DNA of 64,000 bases, from contig OU015652.1 in assembly GCA_907165275.2 (NCBI GenBank), positions 10,803,001-10,867,000 of the forward strand. The letters are read 5' to 3'. This stretch comes from Zygaena filipendulae (Eukaryota > Arthropoda > Insecta > Lepidoptera > Zygaenidae). A model generated the notes under the pieces. The model ran no database searches and was not told where the DNA came from. It worked only from the letters and a program-made list of their open reading frames with translations. The translations under genes were made by a program, and so were the position numbers. Shown piece after piece: positions 1 through 11,320 of this stretch (its first letter is position 1; every line of letters starts with the position of its first letter).

Positions 1-568
1 TTTTATGTCATATATTATTAATAAATAATACACTTACCTACTGCATAATAAATATCTCCCATCTTTAATCCTGTTCCTATCTTCGAACAAATACAATCTA
101 TACTAAAATTATAAATAGGTAAAGTTGGTATGTTTGCAAGTTGTTTCCGGGATTAGGTAATCTATTGAAGTTCTTTCACTGATTGGAAACAGTACCGTAC
201 CGCTGACTGATAGGTACAGAATACTTTTAAGAGTAGGCACCAAGAGGTAGGCACCTACCCGACGATGGACTTCGAAATTCTCGAGCGAGAAAAAGCAAAG
301 AATAGCTTTTGTCTTTCGAATTAAATCGGTATTTTGTTATTTTTAACGTTTTAGCACAGATAAAATTGTTTTGCTGTCATTTTCTCAGGAGTTCCGTTGT
401 CTCTCCCCGAGACTCATCATCAGATATTCTATATGGAATTGAAGTGGAACCTTTTCGAATAAACTCCTTTCGAACATATGAGGGAGTTATGCCCTAAGCC
501 TAACAAAAGTACTTACATAAAAAAAAATTATATAAACATCCGAATTGATAACCTCCTCCTTTTTAAAG
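1..568. other. Left flank with dispersed-repeat fragments, no gene
   Basis: No convincing coding region. Positions about 84-215 resemble the 5' part of the dispersed repeat also seen at 29107 and 41560 (start CTATACTAA.ATTATAAA, later a TTCTTTCACT block). Positions about 318-535 resemble the repeat family at 33678-34610 (TTAAATCGGTATTTTGTT block followed by a CATCATCAGAT block). Both are fragments. Confidence 0.5.
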
Positions 569-572
569 TCGG

Positions 573-805
573 TGTAGCGTCTCAGCAATCTTGTACGCTG
601 ACGCACTACTTTTGGTTATGCTAATGAATGCGAGCCGCGGTCTCGACAGACCCCTCCTAGCCTCTGCGGCGTGCGCTCGCGCACCTTGTAAACTAACTTT
701 AAGTACTACACAGTAAGCTCGTGAACACAGAAATAAACAACTATAGATTTGTCAGAAACAGTTTCTTTTATTTACAATCAGCCGATACGAGCACAGTGCA
801 GTAAA
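573..805 (+). repeat. 5' LTR of CsRn1-like element (233 bp)
   Basis: Matches 12873-13105 throughout by eye. Starts TGTAGCGTC and ends GCAGTAAA. An AATAAA signal lies near 732, as expected for an LTR that supplies both promoter and poly(A) site. Confidence 0.92.
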
Positions 806-806
806 G

Positions 807-824
807 TGGTGACCCCGACGTGAT
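807..824 (+). other. Primer-binding site, tRNA-Trp type
   Basis: TGGTGACCCCGACGTGAT, one base after the LTR, is the complement of the insect tRNA-Trp 3' end including CCA. The CsRn1 clade is known for tRNA-Trp priming. Confidence 0.85.
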
Positions 825-924
825 CAATCTACCTAAGTGATTTTTCGTGATCAACCTACGGATTTTTGGCGATAGACTACGTGCTTATTCGTGAGTTTTT
901 ACCGAATATTCGAATTCTATCGAA

Positions 925-1740
925 ATGGCTGAAGAGAAGACAACGCGCGAGATAATCGATATCTCGGCGATTTCGCTGGCATCGACTATTCCCGAGTTCT
1001 GGACGAGACACCCCAGACTATGGTTCTACAGAATTGAAGCGGTGCTGGCGCCGCAGAGACTAGGGGATGTCTCCAAGTTCGACCTGGTGGTATCAAAATT
1101 AAGCGCCGACGTAATCGGGCAAATTACCGATTTTTTAGAAGATCCGCCACAAACCAATAAATACGAAGCGGTTAAAGCTAAATTACTCAAGATTTTCGAA
1201 GACTCCAAACACCGGCAGATAGAGAAATTGGTCAGCGAGATGGAGCTCGGCGACCAGAAGCCAACTCAACTGCTTCGGAAGATGAGAGCTCTGGCACGCG
1301 ACAAGCTGCCGGATGACACCTTGAGAGTGCTATGGCAGAATCTATTGCCAGCCACAGTTCGAGCCGTGCTTGCGGTAACAGAGACCAAGGACTTGGCTAA
1401 GTTAGCGTCGGTCGCAGACGACGTTTTAGAAGCAGCCAAGAGCAGCACCGTTGCGGCAGTATCGCAGCAACCGGAATCCCCGACGGCGAACGAGACAACG
1501 ATTCTGGCGGAAATCGCGAAACTTAACGCGCGTCTTAATAAGCTAGGTAACCGGGAATCGCCGAGGTCATCTCGCCGTCCAGGTTTCCGCCGAAGCACGA
1601 GATCAAGGGATAGGAGCGTTTCCGTGCGTCGGACTCCACGAGATTCCGATTGGCTATGTTTTTATCACTTTCGATACGCGGATAAAGCGCGAAAGTGTAT
1701 AGAGCCGTGTGCGTGGAAAAAGAAGAAATCGGAAAACTAG
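925..1740 (+). CDS. gag: Gag of CsRn1-like gypsy element
   Basis: 271-residue structural protein that would form the cytoplasmic virus-like particle. The start ATG has a good context (GAAATGG) and follows a 100-base leader after the primer site. The N-terminal two thirds look like a retrotransposon capsid ([17 protein letters not shown] near residue 22, then a helical region with [20 protein letters not shown]). A linker with many Arg and Ser residues follows. The C-terminus has a single Cys-x2-His ... Cys-x3-Cys motif ([19 protein letters not shown]), the CHCC arrangement described for CsRn1-clade Gag in place of a CCHC knuckle. The reading frame ends in TAG at 1738-1740, 46 bases inside the pol frame. 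Open and apparently intact. Confidence 0.88.
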   Translation: MAEEKTTREIIDISAISLASTIPEFWTRHPRLWFYRIEAVLAPQRLGDVSKFDLVVSKLSADVIGQITDFLEDPPQTNKYEAVKAKLLKIFEDSKHRQIEKLVSEMELGDQKPTQLLRKMRALARDKLPDDTLRVLWQNLLPATVRAVLAVTETKDLAKLASVADDVLEAAKSSTVAAVSQQPESPTANETTILAEIAKLNARLNKLGNRESPRSSRRPGFRRSTRSRDRSVSVRRTPRDSDWLCFYHFRYADKARKCIEPCAWKKKKSEN

Positions 1741-4700
1741 GGACGGTGCAACAGTCGGCGGAAATTTGCACCGTTGCTCCAACGAACCGCCTATGTGTAT
1801 ACGATAAGAACAGCGGATTAAATTTTTTAGTGGATACCGGAGCCGACGTTTCCGTGATTCCGGTGACGAACAAAAACAAATTACCGTCGGAATGTGCTTA
1901 TAAACTCTATGCAGCGAATGGTACGCCGATAAAGACTTATGGTGTTAAATCGTTAGTGCTGAACTTAAAATTACGACGTGTGTTTCGTTGGGAATTTATT
2001 ATCGCGGATGTACAGCAACCCATTATCGGCGCCGACTTCCTGAGCTTCCACAAGCTGCTGGTGGACGTAGGAGCCCGGAAGCTGATCGATCAGGTCACGA
2101 ATTTGAACGTTGTAACCTCTATTGTAAGTAGTTTACAACCCTCTTTAAAAACTTTAGAGTGTAATCATAAATATCAGGATGTTATATCTAAGTATCCGGA
2201 TATTACTAGGCCCACATCTTTTAAGGAGCCCCCGAAGCATTCGGTTTTTCATTACATCGAAACGACCGGATCACCGGTACACGCGCGGGCAAGGCCGTTA
2301 CCGCCTGATCGCTACCTTAGGGTTAAGGAAGAGTTTCGAGTCATGCAGGAGTTGGGCATATGTAGGCCTAGTAAAAGTCCGTGGTCTAGTGCTTTACATT
2401 GTGTACCTAAAGCTAATGGCCAGTTAAGACCTTGTGGTGATTACAGAAGTCTTAACGCGAAAACTAAACCTGACCGTTATCCAATACCTAGGTTGCATGA
2501 TTTTACATATATACTCGCGAACAAAACTATATTTACTAAGTTAGATATTAATAGAGCTTATCATTTTATACCGATTCATCCCGACGACGTAGAAAAAACC
2601 GCGATAATCACACCGTTCGGATTATTCGAGTTCACCAGAATGAGTTTCGGTTTAAGGAACGCAGCTCAAACGTTTCAGCGATTTATGAGCACAACTGTAC
2701 TAGCAGGGTTAGATTTTTTGTTTTCCTATATTGATGACGTAATCATAGCTAGCGATAACGAACAACAGCATGTAGAGCATCTAGAGGCTATATTCAAGAG
2801 GTTTAGCGAATTCGGAATTACTATTAATCTCTCGAAATGCGAATTTGGACAGGAAAAAGTAAGTTTTTTGGGATTTGAAGTCACCCGTAGTGGCATTACA
2901 CCTTTGCAGTCCAGAGTGCAGGCGATAATAGATTTTCCTAAACCTCAGACGGTTGAAGAATTAAGGCGATTTTTAGGTATGGTTAATTTTTATAGAGGAC
3001 ACATTCCACACGCAGTAGAGTCGCAAATGGAACTTAATAAGTATATACATCATTCGAAGAAACGCGATAAGACTAAGGTACAGTGGGATAGTAAAGCGAA
3101 CGAAGCGTTTGATAAATGTAAGCTCGACCTGCAAAAGGCAGTTACATTGTCACATCCTCGTTGCGATGTTCCCATATCTTTAATGTGTGACGCATCAGAT
3201 ACTTGTGTAGGTGCGGTATTACAACAACAGATTGACGGAAAATGGTTACCGTTAGGTTATTTCTCTAAGAAGTTGTCGGATACACAGAGGAAGTATAGTA
3301 CTTATGATCGCGAACTTTTAGCAATTTACATGGCAGTTCAGTATTTCAGGAAGTTATTCGAGGGTAGAGAATTAATTATATTTACTGATCATAAACCTTT
3401 GACTTACGTTTTTTCAAAATTGAATAGTAGTAATGAAACGCCGAGGCGCATGAGACATTTATTGTTTATTAGTGAGTTCACAACTGACATCCGACACGTT
3501 ACCGGGTTGAGCAATGTAGTTGCTGACTCGCTTTCACGTGTCGCCGAGTTGTTTTGTCCAGCGCCTATCGACTACCTAGAATTAGCCACGGCACAGGAAG
3601 CAGACGATTATATTACACATATTCTAGCGACTGGAAAACAATGTAATAGTCACGTACGCTTAAAGAAATTGCAAAGTCCGATATGTAATAAACCGATCTA
3701 TTGCGAAATTTCAACAGATAGAGTTCGTCCTTATTTACCTGAAAATTTCAGGCGGAAAGCTTTTGATAGTGTACATAATTTAAGCCACCCTGGCATTAGA
3801 GCGTCAAAGAAATTAGTCTCGCAGAAGTATTTCTGGCCAGGGCTGAATAAAGATGTAAGCAGGTGGTCCAAGACCTGTGTAGCATGTCAGAAAGCGAAAA
3901 TTCAGAGACATACTATCTCAGACTTGGGACAGTTTCCCACACAGGATAGATTCGAGCACATACACATAGATATTGTAGGCCCGTTGCGAATCTCTGAAGA
4001 TGGTTTTAGGTATTGCCTTACGATAATTGATAGATTTACCAGATGGCCGGAAGCCATTCCTTTGAAAGAAATTACAGCTGAAAACGTAGCGAAAGCGTTA
4101 TACGAGACATGGATTTCACGTTTTGGTTGTCCTGTTAAACTTACGAGTGACCAGGGCAGGCAATTCGAGAGCGATTTGTTTAAGGAATTAATGAAGGTAA
4201 TGGGTATACAAAAGATACGTACCACAGCGTACCATCCACAGAGTAATGGAATAGTGGAGAGATGGCATAGATCGATGAAAGTAGCTTTAATGGCTAGATT
4301 AGATTCAAATTCCTGGATTGACGAATTACCTACAGTTTTATTAGGCTTGCGAACAGCTGTTAGGAGTGATACCGGATATAGCGCCGCAGAGTTAACGTAC
4401 GGAAAAACTGTGAGGTTACCAGGTGATTTTTATTCTCCGAATCAAGAATACGATATACTAACATATGTAGGTAAATTGCGAGAAACAATACGCAACTTTA
4501 GAACCTCTATTCGAAGTAATAGGAAACGTACTACCTTTATTCATCCAGAGTTGAAAACGTGTAAATATGTTTTCGTTCGGAACGATTTCGTCCGTAAACC
4601 GTTACAACCTCCTTATGAAGGCCCTTACCGCGTCATAAGAAGGAGAGACAAGCATTATGTAGTCGAATTTCCGAACAGAGAAACATGCATTTCGATCGAT

Positions 4701-4895
4701 CGATTGAAACCAGCTTTTGTACTGGATGACGAGTCAGTGGTAGAAAACGATGGAAATTTAAATGTTACTCCGGATGTTATAGTAAATAAGAATCGTTCGA
4801 AAAATCCTGTTTCCTCTAAGGAGAAATTACCTTACGTCACGCGAAGTGGACGAGTAGTGAAGAGAACACGATTTTTCGACGACATAGATTGTTAA
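1695..4895 (+). CDS. pol: Pol (protease, RT, RNase H, integrase) of CsRn1-like gypsy element
   Basis: Open for 1066 residues in the frame -1 to gag; probably made as a Gag-Pol fusion, so the ATG at 1695 only marks the open frame. Domains in order: aspartic protease with D47-T-G-A; reverse transcriptase with Y345-I-D-D; RNase H with D499, E540, D565 and D611; integrase with an HHCC zinc motif (H694, H698, C728, C731) and a DD35E core (D759, D819, E855); then a GPY/F-like module (YEGPYRV). No chromodomain is seen. All catalytic residues are present and there is no internal stop. The stop TAA at 4893-4895 lies inside the 5-bp target duplication of the BEL insertion, so pol remains full length. 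Confidence 0.93.
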   Translation: MYRAVCVEKEEIGKLGTVQQSAEICTVAPTNRLCVYDKNSGLNFLVDTGADVSVIPVTNKNKLPSECAYKLYAANGTPIKTYGVKSLVLNLKLRRVFRWEFIIADVQQPIIGADFLSFHKLLVDVGARKLIDQVTNLNVVTSIVSSLQPSLKTLECNHKYQDVISKYPDITRPTSFKEPPKHSVFHYIETTGSPVHARARPLPPDRYLRVKEEFRVMQELGICRPSKSPWSSALHCVPKANGQLRPCGDYRSLNAKTKPDRYPIPRLHDFTYILANKTIFTKLDINRAYHFIPIHPDDVEKTAIITPFGLFEFTRMSFGLRNAAQTFQRFMSTTVLAGLDFLFSYIDDVIIASDNEQQHVEHLEAIFKRFSEFGITINLSKCEFGQEKVSFLGFEVTRSGITPLQSRVQAIIDFPKPQTVEELRRFLGMVNFYRGHIPHAVESQMELNKYIHHSKKRDKTKVQWDSKANEAFDKCKLDLQKAVTLSHPRCDVPISLMCDASDTCVGAVLQQQIDGKWLPLGYFSKKLSDTQRKYSTYDRELLAIYMAVQYFRKLFEGRELIIFTDHKPLTYVFSKLNSSNETPRRMRHLLFISEFTTDIRHVTGLSNVVADSLSRVAELFCPAPIDYLELATAQEADDYITHILATGKQCNSHVRLKKLQSPICNKPIYCEISTDRVRPYLPENFRRKAFDSVHNLSHPGIRASKKLVSQKYFWPGLNKDVSRWSKTCVACQKAKIQRHTISDLGQFPTQDRFEHIHIDIVGPLRISEDGFRYCLTIIDRFTRWPEAIPLKEITAENVAKALYETWISRFGCPVKLTSDQGRQFESDLFKELMKVMGIQKIRTTAYHPQSNGIVERWHRSMKVALMARLDSNSWIDELPTVLLGLRTAVRSDTGYSAAELTYGKTVRLPGDFYSPNQEYDILTYVGKLRETIRNFRTSIRSNRKRTTFIHPELKTCKYVFVRNDFVRKPLQPPYEGPYRVIRRRDKHYVVEFPNRETCISIDRLKPAFVLDDESVVENDGNLNVTPDVIVNKNRSKNPVSSKEKLPYVTRSGRVVKRTRFFDDIDC
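1715..1722 (+). other. Candidate -1 ribosomal frameshift site
   Basis: GGAAAAAG lies in the 46-base gag/pol overlap (1695-1740). In the gag frame it reads TGG AAA AAG; a -1 slip gives GTG GAA AAA and continues into pol. It is not a strict X-XXY-YYZ heptamer, but AAA-AAG is the slipperiest run in the overlap. No downstream pseudoknot was worked out. Confidence 0.45.
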
Positions 4896-4896
4896 T

Positions 4897-5232
4897 TGTA
4901 TCAATTATACATTTACTTCGATAACAAAAGCAAACGTGCAGTTACCTGAGATCGTCCCGTGGTCTCACCAAGTTGGCTCGATGCTTCTCCTCGGGGCGCC
5001 CCTGGTAATCCTCAGAACCACAGTTGAGGCAAGCCAGTTCCCAACAATTACAAGCTTCTGCACGTGTTTAATGGACTGTATAATTTTATATGCGCGATAC
5101 GAGCAATTTTCAAACACACACGTTCGTACCCGCTGATTCCAAATTCAAAAAGAGATCATTCGTTGCTACGTCATTCGCCTAGTTGACAGTTACGTTCCGT
5201 AACACGAACTTTTCTATTACAAAGATTGTACA
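4897..5232 (-). repeat. 3' LTR of BEL/Pao element (336 bp)
   Basis: Starts TGTATCAATT and ends TTGTACA on the plus strand and matches 11321-11656. A 66-codon open frame inside it occurs in both LTRs and is not considered coding. Confidence 0.92.
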
Positions 5233-5245
5233 TACCGCCCGCCTT
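5233..5245 (-). other. Polypurine tract of BEL/Pao element
   Basis: Reads AAGGCGGGCGGTA on the minus strand directly beside the 3' LTR, the position needed to prime plus-strand synthesis. Confidence 0.6.
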
Positions 5246-5396
5246 AGAGTCACCAGCTCTAACATACAATTAGACGGTGCGTTAATATATTACTCTACAA
5301 AAAAATAAATAAAATAAAAGAAACTTATTGATAAGAGACTTGGCTCGAAAATTCCGGTGAACCAAGCCCTAGAGTACGTATGAAACTAAACAAACA

Positions 5397-8300
5397 TTAA
5401 CATGAAGAGTTGTCCGGTAAGGGACAAACCTTCGCAACAGCGCGCCTACATACACCGTGTGCTGTGCGTACAGTGACCACGCGCACCACTCCATCATGGC
5501 CAGGATGCGTCTCTTGAACAACACCAAGTCGCCACTGTAGGGGCGGCACGTTGTCTTCTTTTAAAATCACTACCGAGCCGATTTTGACGTTATCCCTTGA
5601 CACTAACCACTTAGATCGCGTTTGTAAAGTATTCAGATATTCACTACTCCAACGCTTCCAGTAGTGCTGAACCATACTGCTCAGTAGTTGCCACCTAGTA
5701 AGCCGATTTATATTATTATTCGTAAGATCAGGCTCCGGTATAGCTCTCAACGGTTGTCCGATTATAAAATGACCGGGTGTTAGCGCCTGTGGGTCAGTTG
5801 GGTCGCTACTTAACGGACAGATTGGCCGCGAATTTAATACCGATTCTATCTGACACACAACCGTGTATAATTCTTCATACGTCAACGTCTGCTCGCCGAC
5901 TACACGTCGAAGATGATGTTTGAAACTACGCACCTGTATCTCCCACAAACCACCCATATGGGGAGAGTACGGTGGGTTAAAATGAAATTTTATATTGAGC
6001 TTTGAACACTCTGAATTAATTAGATTTTTTACTTCCTGCGACTTGCACAATTCATGGAATTCAGTGAGAACTCTACTGGCTTTAACAAAATTCCTACCAC
6101 AATCGCTGTATAAGTCTGTACATAAACCACGACGACCACAAAAACGTTTTAAAGCCGCGATGAATGCATCAGCGGTCATTTCTGACACTAGTTCTAAGTG
6201 AATCGCACGTGTGACGGTACACACAAACAAACATACATAACCTTTGTACAGCTTAGCATTGCGCAAGGTACCTAATTTAATCATAAACGGACCACAATAA
6301 TCAACACCAACCCGAAGAAAGGCACGACACTGATCAACACGATAATTAGGCATATCACCCATAATAGGTTCAACAACTTTTGGTTTATTTCTAAAACAAA
6401 CGACACATTTAAACACACGGCTTCTGATGATACTCCGAGCTGATAATATCCAATATTGTTGTTGCAGTAAGTACTGCAATGTTTGCGCACCAACATGTAA
6501 ATGTAATTTATGAAAATAATCTATAATTAAAATAGTTAACGGACTTCGCTTAGGAAGAATGATTTGATGTTTACAATCGAATGGTAAGGAAGAATTAGAC
6601 AACCGCCCGCCGACACGCAACAATCCAGCATCGTCAATAAAGGGTTTTAAACGCTGAATTGCTTTGGAGCAGGGTTCCTTTTTACGTAAACATTCTATCT
6701 CCTCGCTAAATTCAGATTTTTGAACTACCTTGATTAAACAAAACAATGCATTTTTCAATTCTGATACCGTGATATAATGAAACTTAATTTTTTCACTTTT
6801 TAAACAATTATTTTTGAAACGAATACACCATGCCGTAACTTTCAACAATCGCATCAGCTCAGAATATCGATGAATTAACATGTCAAAATCAAACATACAC
6901 GCAAACGATTTTACACGTTTTTCGCTATCAATGATATCAACTTCAGCTGAAGCAACCTCAAAGGCGGACGCAGGCCACTCATTCCGTGGCGTACACAGCC
7001 AAGACGGCCCGCGCCACCAAAGCTCACAATTCTGCAGCTGAGATGGCAACAATCCGCGAGACGAGCAGTCCGCAGGATTGTAAGGTGACGAAACATGATG
7101 CCAATTTTCAGGTGAAACATTGCTTTGACACTCACTCGCCCTATTTGATACGAATGTTTTATATTCATAAGATGGACTTTTTATCCAAGACAATGCAATA
7201 GTGGAATCTGTCCATGCGAAAACTTTCGATATTTTTATTTTACCATCATATACTGTTAGAACGTACTTGATAAGACGAGACAATAAGACGGCGCCGCACA
7301 ACTCTAAGCGCGGAATACTGATACGCTTGAGCGGCGCAACATGAGATTTTGACATCATCAAGTGTGTTGTATACTTGTTATTATTAGTGAAAACCCTCAA
7401 ATATACGACAGCTGCGTAACCCAAGTCGGAGCTGTCTGAAAATCCATGCAGTTCAATTTCAGCTGCATCCTTTAAAACAAATCTATCAATAGATAAATCA
7501 GAGAGAAAGCCAAACTCACTTATATACTGCAGCCACACTCGTTGCAAGTCTTCAGGCAGCGGTTCATCCCAACTCACACCTCGGACCCATAGCCTTTGCA
7601 TGAAACATTTTGCGAAGAAAGTCACCGGACACAACCATCCCAATGGATCATAGCATTTTGCAATTTGCGACAACACAGCTCGTTTGGTACAAATAGGAGA
7701 TACATCAGAGACCTTATATATAAATCTATCACCGTGCGGGTTCCATTGCACACCTAGCACTTTAATCACACTCACGTCATCAGCCTCTGAAAACGAAACC
7801 GCAACCTCTTTGTCCCTTTCGGCTACATCATTGAGAAGAGCGTCTACATTACTAGCCCACTTGCGCAAAACGAAACCGCCTGCCGCACACAACTGGACAA
7901 GCTCGTTCTTAAGCTGCAGCGCGGCCTGTAAATCGACCTGACCTGTTACGACATCGTCGACGAACACGTCGTTGACGAGTACAGCCGCCGCCCGCGGATA
8001 CTTATCGCCCTCATCAGAAGCTAGCTGCTGTAGCGTTCGTATGGCGAGATACGGAGACGAGGAGAGACCATAGGTAACAGTACGCAGTCTAAACTCTCGT
8101 ACGGGCTCTCTAGACGACTCGCGCCATAATATACGTTGGAAGTCCTGATGATCTTCGTGTACCAAAATACCACGATACATTTGCTTTATATCGCTTATAA
8201 AAACCACTGCATGGAGGCGAAAATTTAATAATATCTTTTGTATATCCTGTTGAAGTTTGCGCCCTGTCAGCAGAACATCATTTATAGATTTACCATTGCT

Positions 8301-10655
8301 AGACTTCATCGATCCATCGAACACTACACGCAACTTTGTAGTAGAGCTTGATTCTTTAATCACACAATGATGCGCGATATAAAAAGGTTTTACATCAGAA
8401 ATGGATGGATCTTTTATGAGCTCCATATGACCCGAATCACGATAATCTCGAAGAAAGTCATTATACGATTTCCTTAAAACATCATTGCGATATAATTTTC
8501 TTTCTAATGAAACGAGACGAGTCAACGCTATATCACGTGAGTCACCTAAGTCAGGGCAGTCACCTCTGAATGGAAGTCGAACAACATACCTACCACTCGC
8601 ATCCCGTGTATGCCCGTGAACGAAAATGTCCTCACACCGTTGCTCCTCAACACTCAACGGTACCGGCCCTGAGGGCTCGGCCTCGATTTCCCAAAATTTT
8701 GTTAAGATATTATCAAGATACTGATACTCCTCACTGGTCAATGAAGTAAAAGTTACTCTTTGAAGAGACTCAATCAACCGTGTCGATGATCTTCCACTAA
8801 CTCCGCCCATCACTAACCAACCAAACACACTGTTGATAGCCGATGGCGAACCGTCGGAACCCATTATTCGTCCATCTCGTAATATATGTGGAAACAATTC
8901 AGCACCTAATAAAATATCAATGCCCGAAGGCAGATGAAACGAGGAATCAGCAAACTTTAACTCATTTAAATGCGCCCACTCCTCCCTTGGTAATATTTGA
9001 TTGGGTAAGAAGTTGGTGATTTTATTTAATATTAAACAATCAATATTATATGAATCACTATCGTCATCAGTAGGTAAAATAACACACGAAACAACACTCT
9101 TCGCTTTACCTACTCCAGACATGCCGAGACCACTCACCGGCACACACACTCGCCGGCGCGGCACGTCTAGGCGATTAGCGAACTGTGACGTCATAAACGA
9201 CGACTGAGATCCAGGATCCAGCAACACTCGAGCGCGCTCGTAGCTACCATCACTTCGTAGTACTCGCACAACAGCAGTGGACAACAACACCGTGCCCGAG
9301 CCCGCACACATCGAGCTCTTTAGGGACACCACGGCCTGCTCCACGTTACCACTCGCGCTGGCCTCACTCGCTACCGCTTTCACACTGTCATCCCTACTGG
9401 GCGCACACACAACCCCTAGCGAAGACATCTGCGGTTCAGACACACTGTTACTTTGAAAGTGTAACAACTTGTTATGCGGTTTTTCACACTTATCGCATGA
9501 CAATTTGGACTGACAATCACTTGATGTATGTTGATCACTAAAACATATAAAACATAATCCGTTTTTTTTGAGAAAGTTCATTCTATTAAAAGGATTCAAA
9601 CGTAAAAACTTAGGACATTTAAACAAAGCATGACTCCCACCGCAACACACACACATGCGGCTATTTTTTACGTTTACATTAAACGAGGACGTTGATTTTC
9701 GTTTATCATAATTAAAAGTACCGATACACGACGATCTACGTGAAACTACACGAGTAACTTCGCATGCACGCATTTGTTTATCTATAAATTCCATGAATTG
9801 CGCATAAGTCGGAAACTCACGATCGTCGCTCAGCGATAACTCGAAACGACGTCGAGTCTCAGCATCTAATTTTTTCAAAACTATATTCAATAACAAAAAA
9901 CTCCATTCCTTTGTAGGAAAACCTAATGCCATTAATGCACCTAAATTTTCGGTTAAAACATTTATCATACGCCTCATACCGTCGACATCAGTATCACTAC
10001 GCACAGGTGTTAAGTTCAGTAATTCGTCAACATGTTTCGTTGCGATTCTCCGTTTGTCCGAGTATCTATCAACTAACAGTTTCCATGCAACATTGTAGTT
10101 GTCGGACGATAAAGGTAAATGTCTAACTAAATTAAAAGCTTCGCCCTTTAAACTAGAACGAAGATACTGAAACTTTTCTATATCTGATAAACTTTGATTT
10201 TCCTTAATAGTCGACTGATAAAAATCGAAAAAACTATTCCAATCAGCGTACTCACCCGAAAATAGTAGCAGTGGCAACTTAGGTAACCTAATATTATTTT
10301 TAGGTACATTACAATTATGAACCGAGCATCGTGAACAATCACTTTTATTTTCCATCGCGACACTTTTATCATGTTCTAAACGTTTCATCAATTTATTAAA
10401 CTTAGTACGAACCTCGATACATTTATCACTAAATAGTTTACGTATTTCACTATGTTCCGTTTCGTTAAACTTTTTTTGACTAATCAAAGTTTTTTCTATT
10501 TCATTTTGTACTTCTTCAAACTGTGACTTAATTAATTCGAAATCACTAAAACCCGCCTCGAACTCATCGAATAATTCATCACTTTCGAATTCTAGTAGGC
10601 GATTTAGCTGATTACTTATGAATTTTCTATGAAATATTAATTGAGTAAGATCCAT
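5397..10655 (-). CDS. BEL/Pao gag-pol polyprotein
   Basis: One uninterrupted 1752-residue polyprotein, a usual length for BEL elements. A Gag region at residues 1-330 includes the segment typical of the DUF1759 family (about 123-275). Zinc knuckles follow: C335-C338-H342-C347, C368-C371-H376-C381 and a C387-C390 pair with histidines. The aspartic protease (DUF1758-like) has D480-P-G-S. The reverse transcriptase carries F898-V-D-D, the BEL version of the YxDD box. RNase H residues D1074, E1118, D1150 and D1196 are visible. Integrase has a zinc pair C1417/C1420 and acidic residues D1452, D1518 and E1572. A DUF5641-like tail closes the protein. No frameshift or stop codon is seen, so this copy could be active. 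The ATG at 10655 is the first in frame after the leader. Confidence 0.94.
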   Translation of the reverse strand: MDLTQLIFHRKFISNQLNRLLEFESDELFDEFEAGFSDFELIKSQFEEVQNEIEKTLISQKKFNETEHSEIRKLFSDKCIEVRTKFNKLMKRLEHDKSVAMENKSDCSRCSVHNCNVPKNNIRLPKLPLLLFSGEYADWNSFFDFYQSTIKENQSLSDIEKFQYLRSSLKGEAFNLVRHLPLSSDNYNVAWKLLVDRYSDKRRIATKHVDELLNLTPVRSDTDVDGMRRMINVLTENLGALMALGFPTKEWSFLLLNIVLKKLDAETRRRFELSLSDDREFPTYAQFMEFIDKQMRACEVTRVVSRRSSCIGTFNYDKRKSTSSFNVNVKNSRMCVCCGGSHALFKCPKFLRLNPFNRMNFLKKNGLCFICFSDQHTSSDCQSKLSCDKCEKPHNKLLHFQSNSVSEPQMSSLGVVCAPSRDDSVKAVASEASASGNVEQAVVSLKSSMCAGSGTVLLSTAVVRVLRSDGSYERARVLLDPGSQSSFMTSQFANRLDVPRRRVCVPVSGLGMSGVGKAKSVVSCVILPTDDDSDSYNIDCLILNKITNFLPNQILPREEWAHLNELKFADSSFHLPSGIDILLGAELFPHILRDGRIMGSDGSPSAINSVFGWLVMGGVSGRSSTRLIESLQRVTFTSLTSEEYQYLDNILTKFWEIEAEPSGPVPLSVEEQRCEDIFVHGHTRDASGRYVVRLPFRGDCPDLGDSRDIALTRLVSLERKLYRNDVLRKSYNDFLRDYRDSGHMELIKDPSISDVKPFYIAHHCVIKESSSTTKLRVVFDGSMKSSNGKSINDVLLTGRKLQQDIQKILLNFRLHAVVFISDIKQMYRGILVHEDHQDFQRILWRESSREPVREFRLRTVTYGLSSSPYLAIRTLQQLASDEGDKYPRAAAVLVNDVFVDDVVTGQVDLQAALQLKNELVQLCAAGGFVLRKWASNVDALLNDVAERDKEVAVSFSEADDVSVIKVLGVQWNPHGDRFIYKVSDVSPICTKRAVLSQIAKCYDPLGWLCPVTFFAKCFMQRLWVRGVSWDEPLPEDLQRVWLQYISEFGFLSDLSIDRFVLKDAAEIELHGFSDSSDLGYAAVVYLRVFTNNNKYTTHLMMSKSHVAPLKRISIPRLELCGAVLLSRLIKYVLTVYDGKIKISKVFAWTDSTIALSWIKSPSYEYKTFVSNRASECQSNVSPENWHHVSSPYNPADCSSRGLLPSQLQNCELWWRGPSWLCTPRNEWPASAFEVASAEVDIIDSEKRVKSFACMFDFDMLIHRYSELMRLLKVTAWCIRFKNNCLKSEKIKFHYITVSELKNALFCLIKVVQKSEFSEEIECLRKKEPCSKAIQRLKPFIDDAGLLRVGGRLSNSSLPFDCKHQIILPKRSPLTILIIDYFHKLHLHVGAQTLQYLLQQQYWILSARSIIRSRVFKCVVCFRNKPKVVEPIMGDMPNYRVDQCRAFLRVGVDYCGPFMIKLGTLRNAKLYKGYVCLFVCTVTRAIHLELVSEMTADAFIAALKRFCGRRGLCTDLYSDCGRNFVKASRVLTEFHELCKSQEVKNLINSECSKLNIKFHFNPPYSPHMGGLWEIQVRSFKHHLRRVVGEQTLTYEELYTVVCQIESVLNSRPICPLSSDPTDPQALTPGHFIIGQPLRAIPEPDLTNNNINRLTRWQLLSSMVQHYWKRWSSEYLNTLQTRSKWLVSRDNVKIGSVVILKEDNVPPLQWRLGVVQETHPGHDGVVRVVTVRTAHGVCRRAVAKVCPLPDNSSC

Positions 10656-11320
10656 GTTACCTACTTATGAATTTCTGATGCAAAACTATTTTAACCGTAG
10701 TGTTAAAAGATTATACGTCAAAATTCGGAACGGCACTCTGCAGGTAAAACTGCACTCTACGCTATGACAACTCAATATGGTCGCGTATTACAGCTACGAC
10801 TCGATAATATTATTTAAATCTTAAAATATCTTGCCAAATTTTATTTTACAGGTCCCGTACACACACACAATCGAAATATTTTTAATTTTCCAAAAGGAAT
10901 TTGGACTTATTTCGAAATTTAATTGCGAAAAATAATTTTCAATAAAAAAATAATAATTAGCTATTTTATTCCGCGATCGATAATGGCGGTTGATAGGTAG
11001 CTAACTTCAAGTAACGCAACAATGATCAACCTTGCACGGAGAAATATATCTACCTCCAACTTTTTATATTGGAAAAAAAATATTTTATTATTTAAAATTA
11101 TGATAAAAATGACAAATTTAACTATTGCAAAGCGTTTATCTTTAATTATTACTTACGAAACACGATTCAGAGCGTCTGAAACTATCATTTAAGGCGACGA
11201 ATATCACACACATCACCCGTCTACCTTACAGAAGTGATGACGCAACAACTGAATTTTTCCCAATTTACTCAAATTTTAATTTAAAAAAGAATGTAATCCG
11301 GCTCGAAGGACCAAAAATTA
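10656..11320 (-). other. BEL/Pao 5' leader with tRNA-Tyr primer-binding site
   Basis: Non-coding leader between the 5' LTR and gag. Positions 11295-11313 on the plus strand read AATCCGGCTCGAAGGACCA, the 3' end of insect tRNA-Tyr including CCA, so the minus-strand element carries its complement as primer site, 7 bases from the LTR. Confidence 0.8.

Noticed and set aside
1266..1879. Antisense ORFs over gypsy gag
   Set aside because: Shadows of gag and the pol start; no recognisable features.
4936..5136. 66-codon ORF in the BEL LTR, present again at 11360-11560
   Set aside because: Identical because the LTRs are identical; no domain or signal, and it runs antisense to the element.
11295..11313. 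tRNA-Tyr gene fragment
   Set aside because: Only the 3' end sequence is present, directly beside an LTR; it is a primer-binding site.
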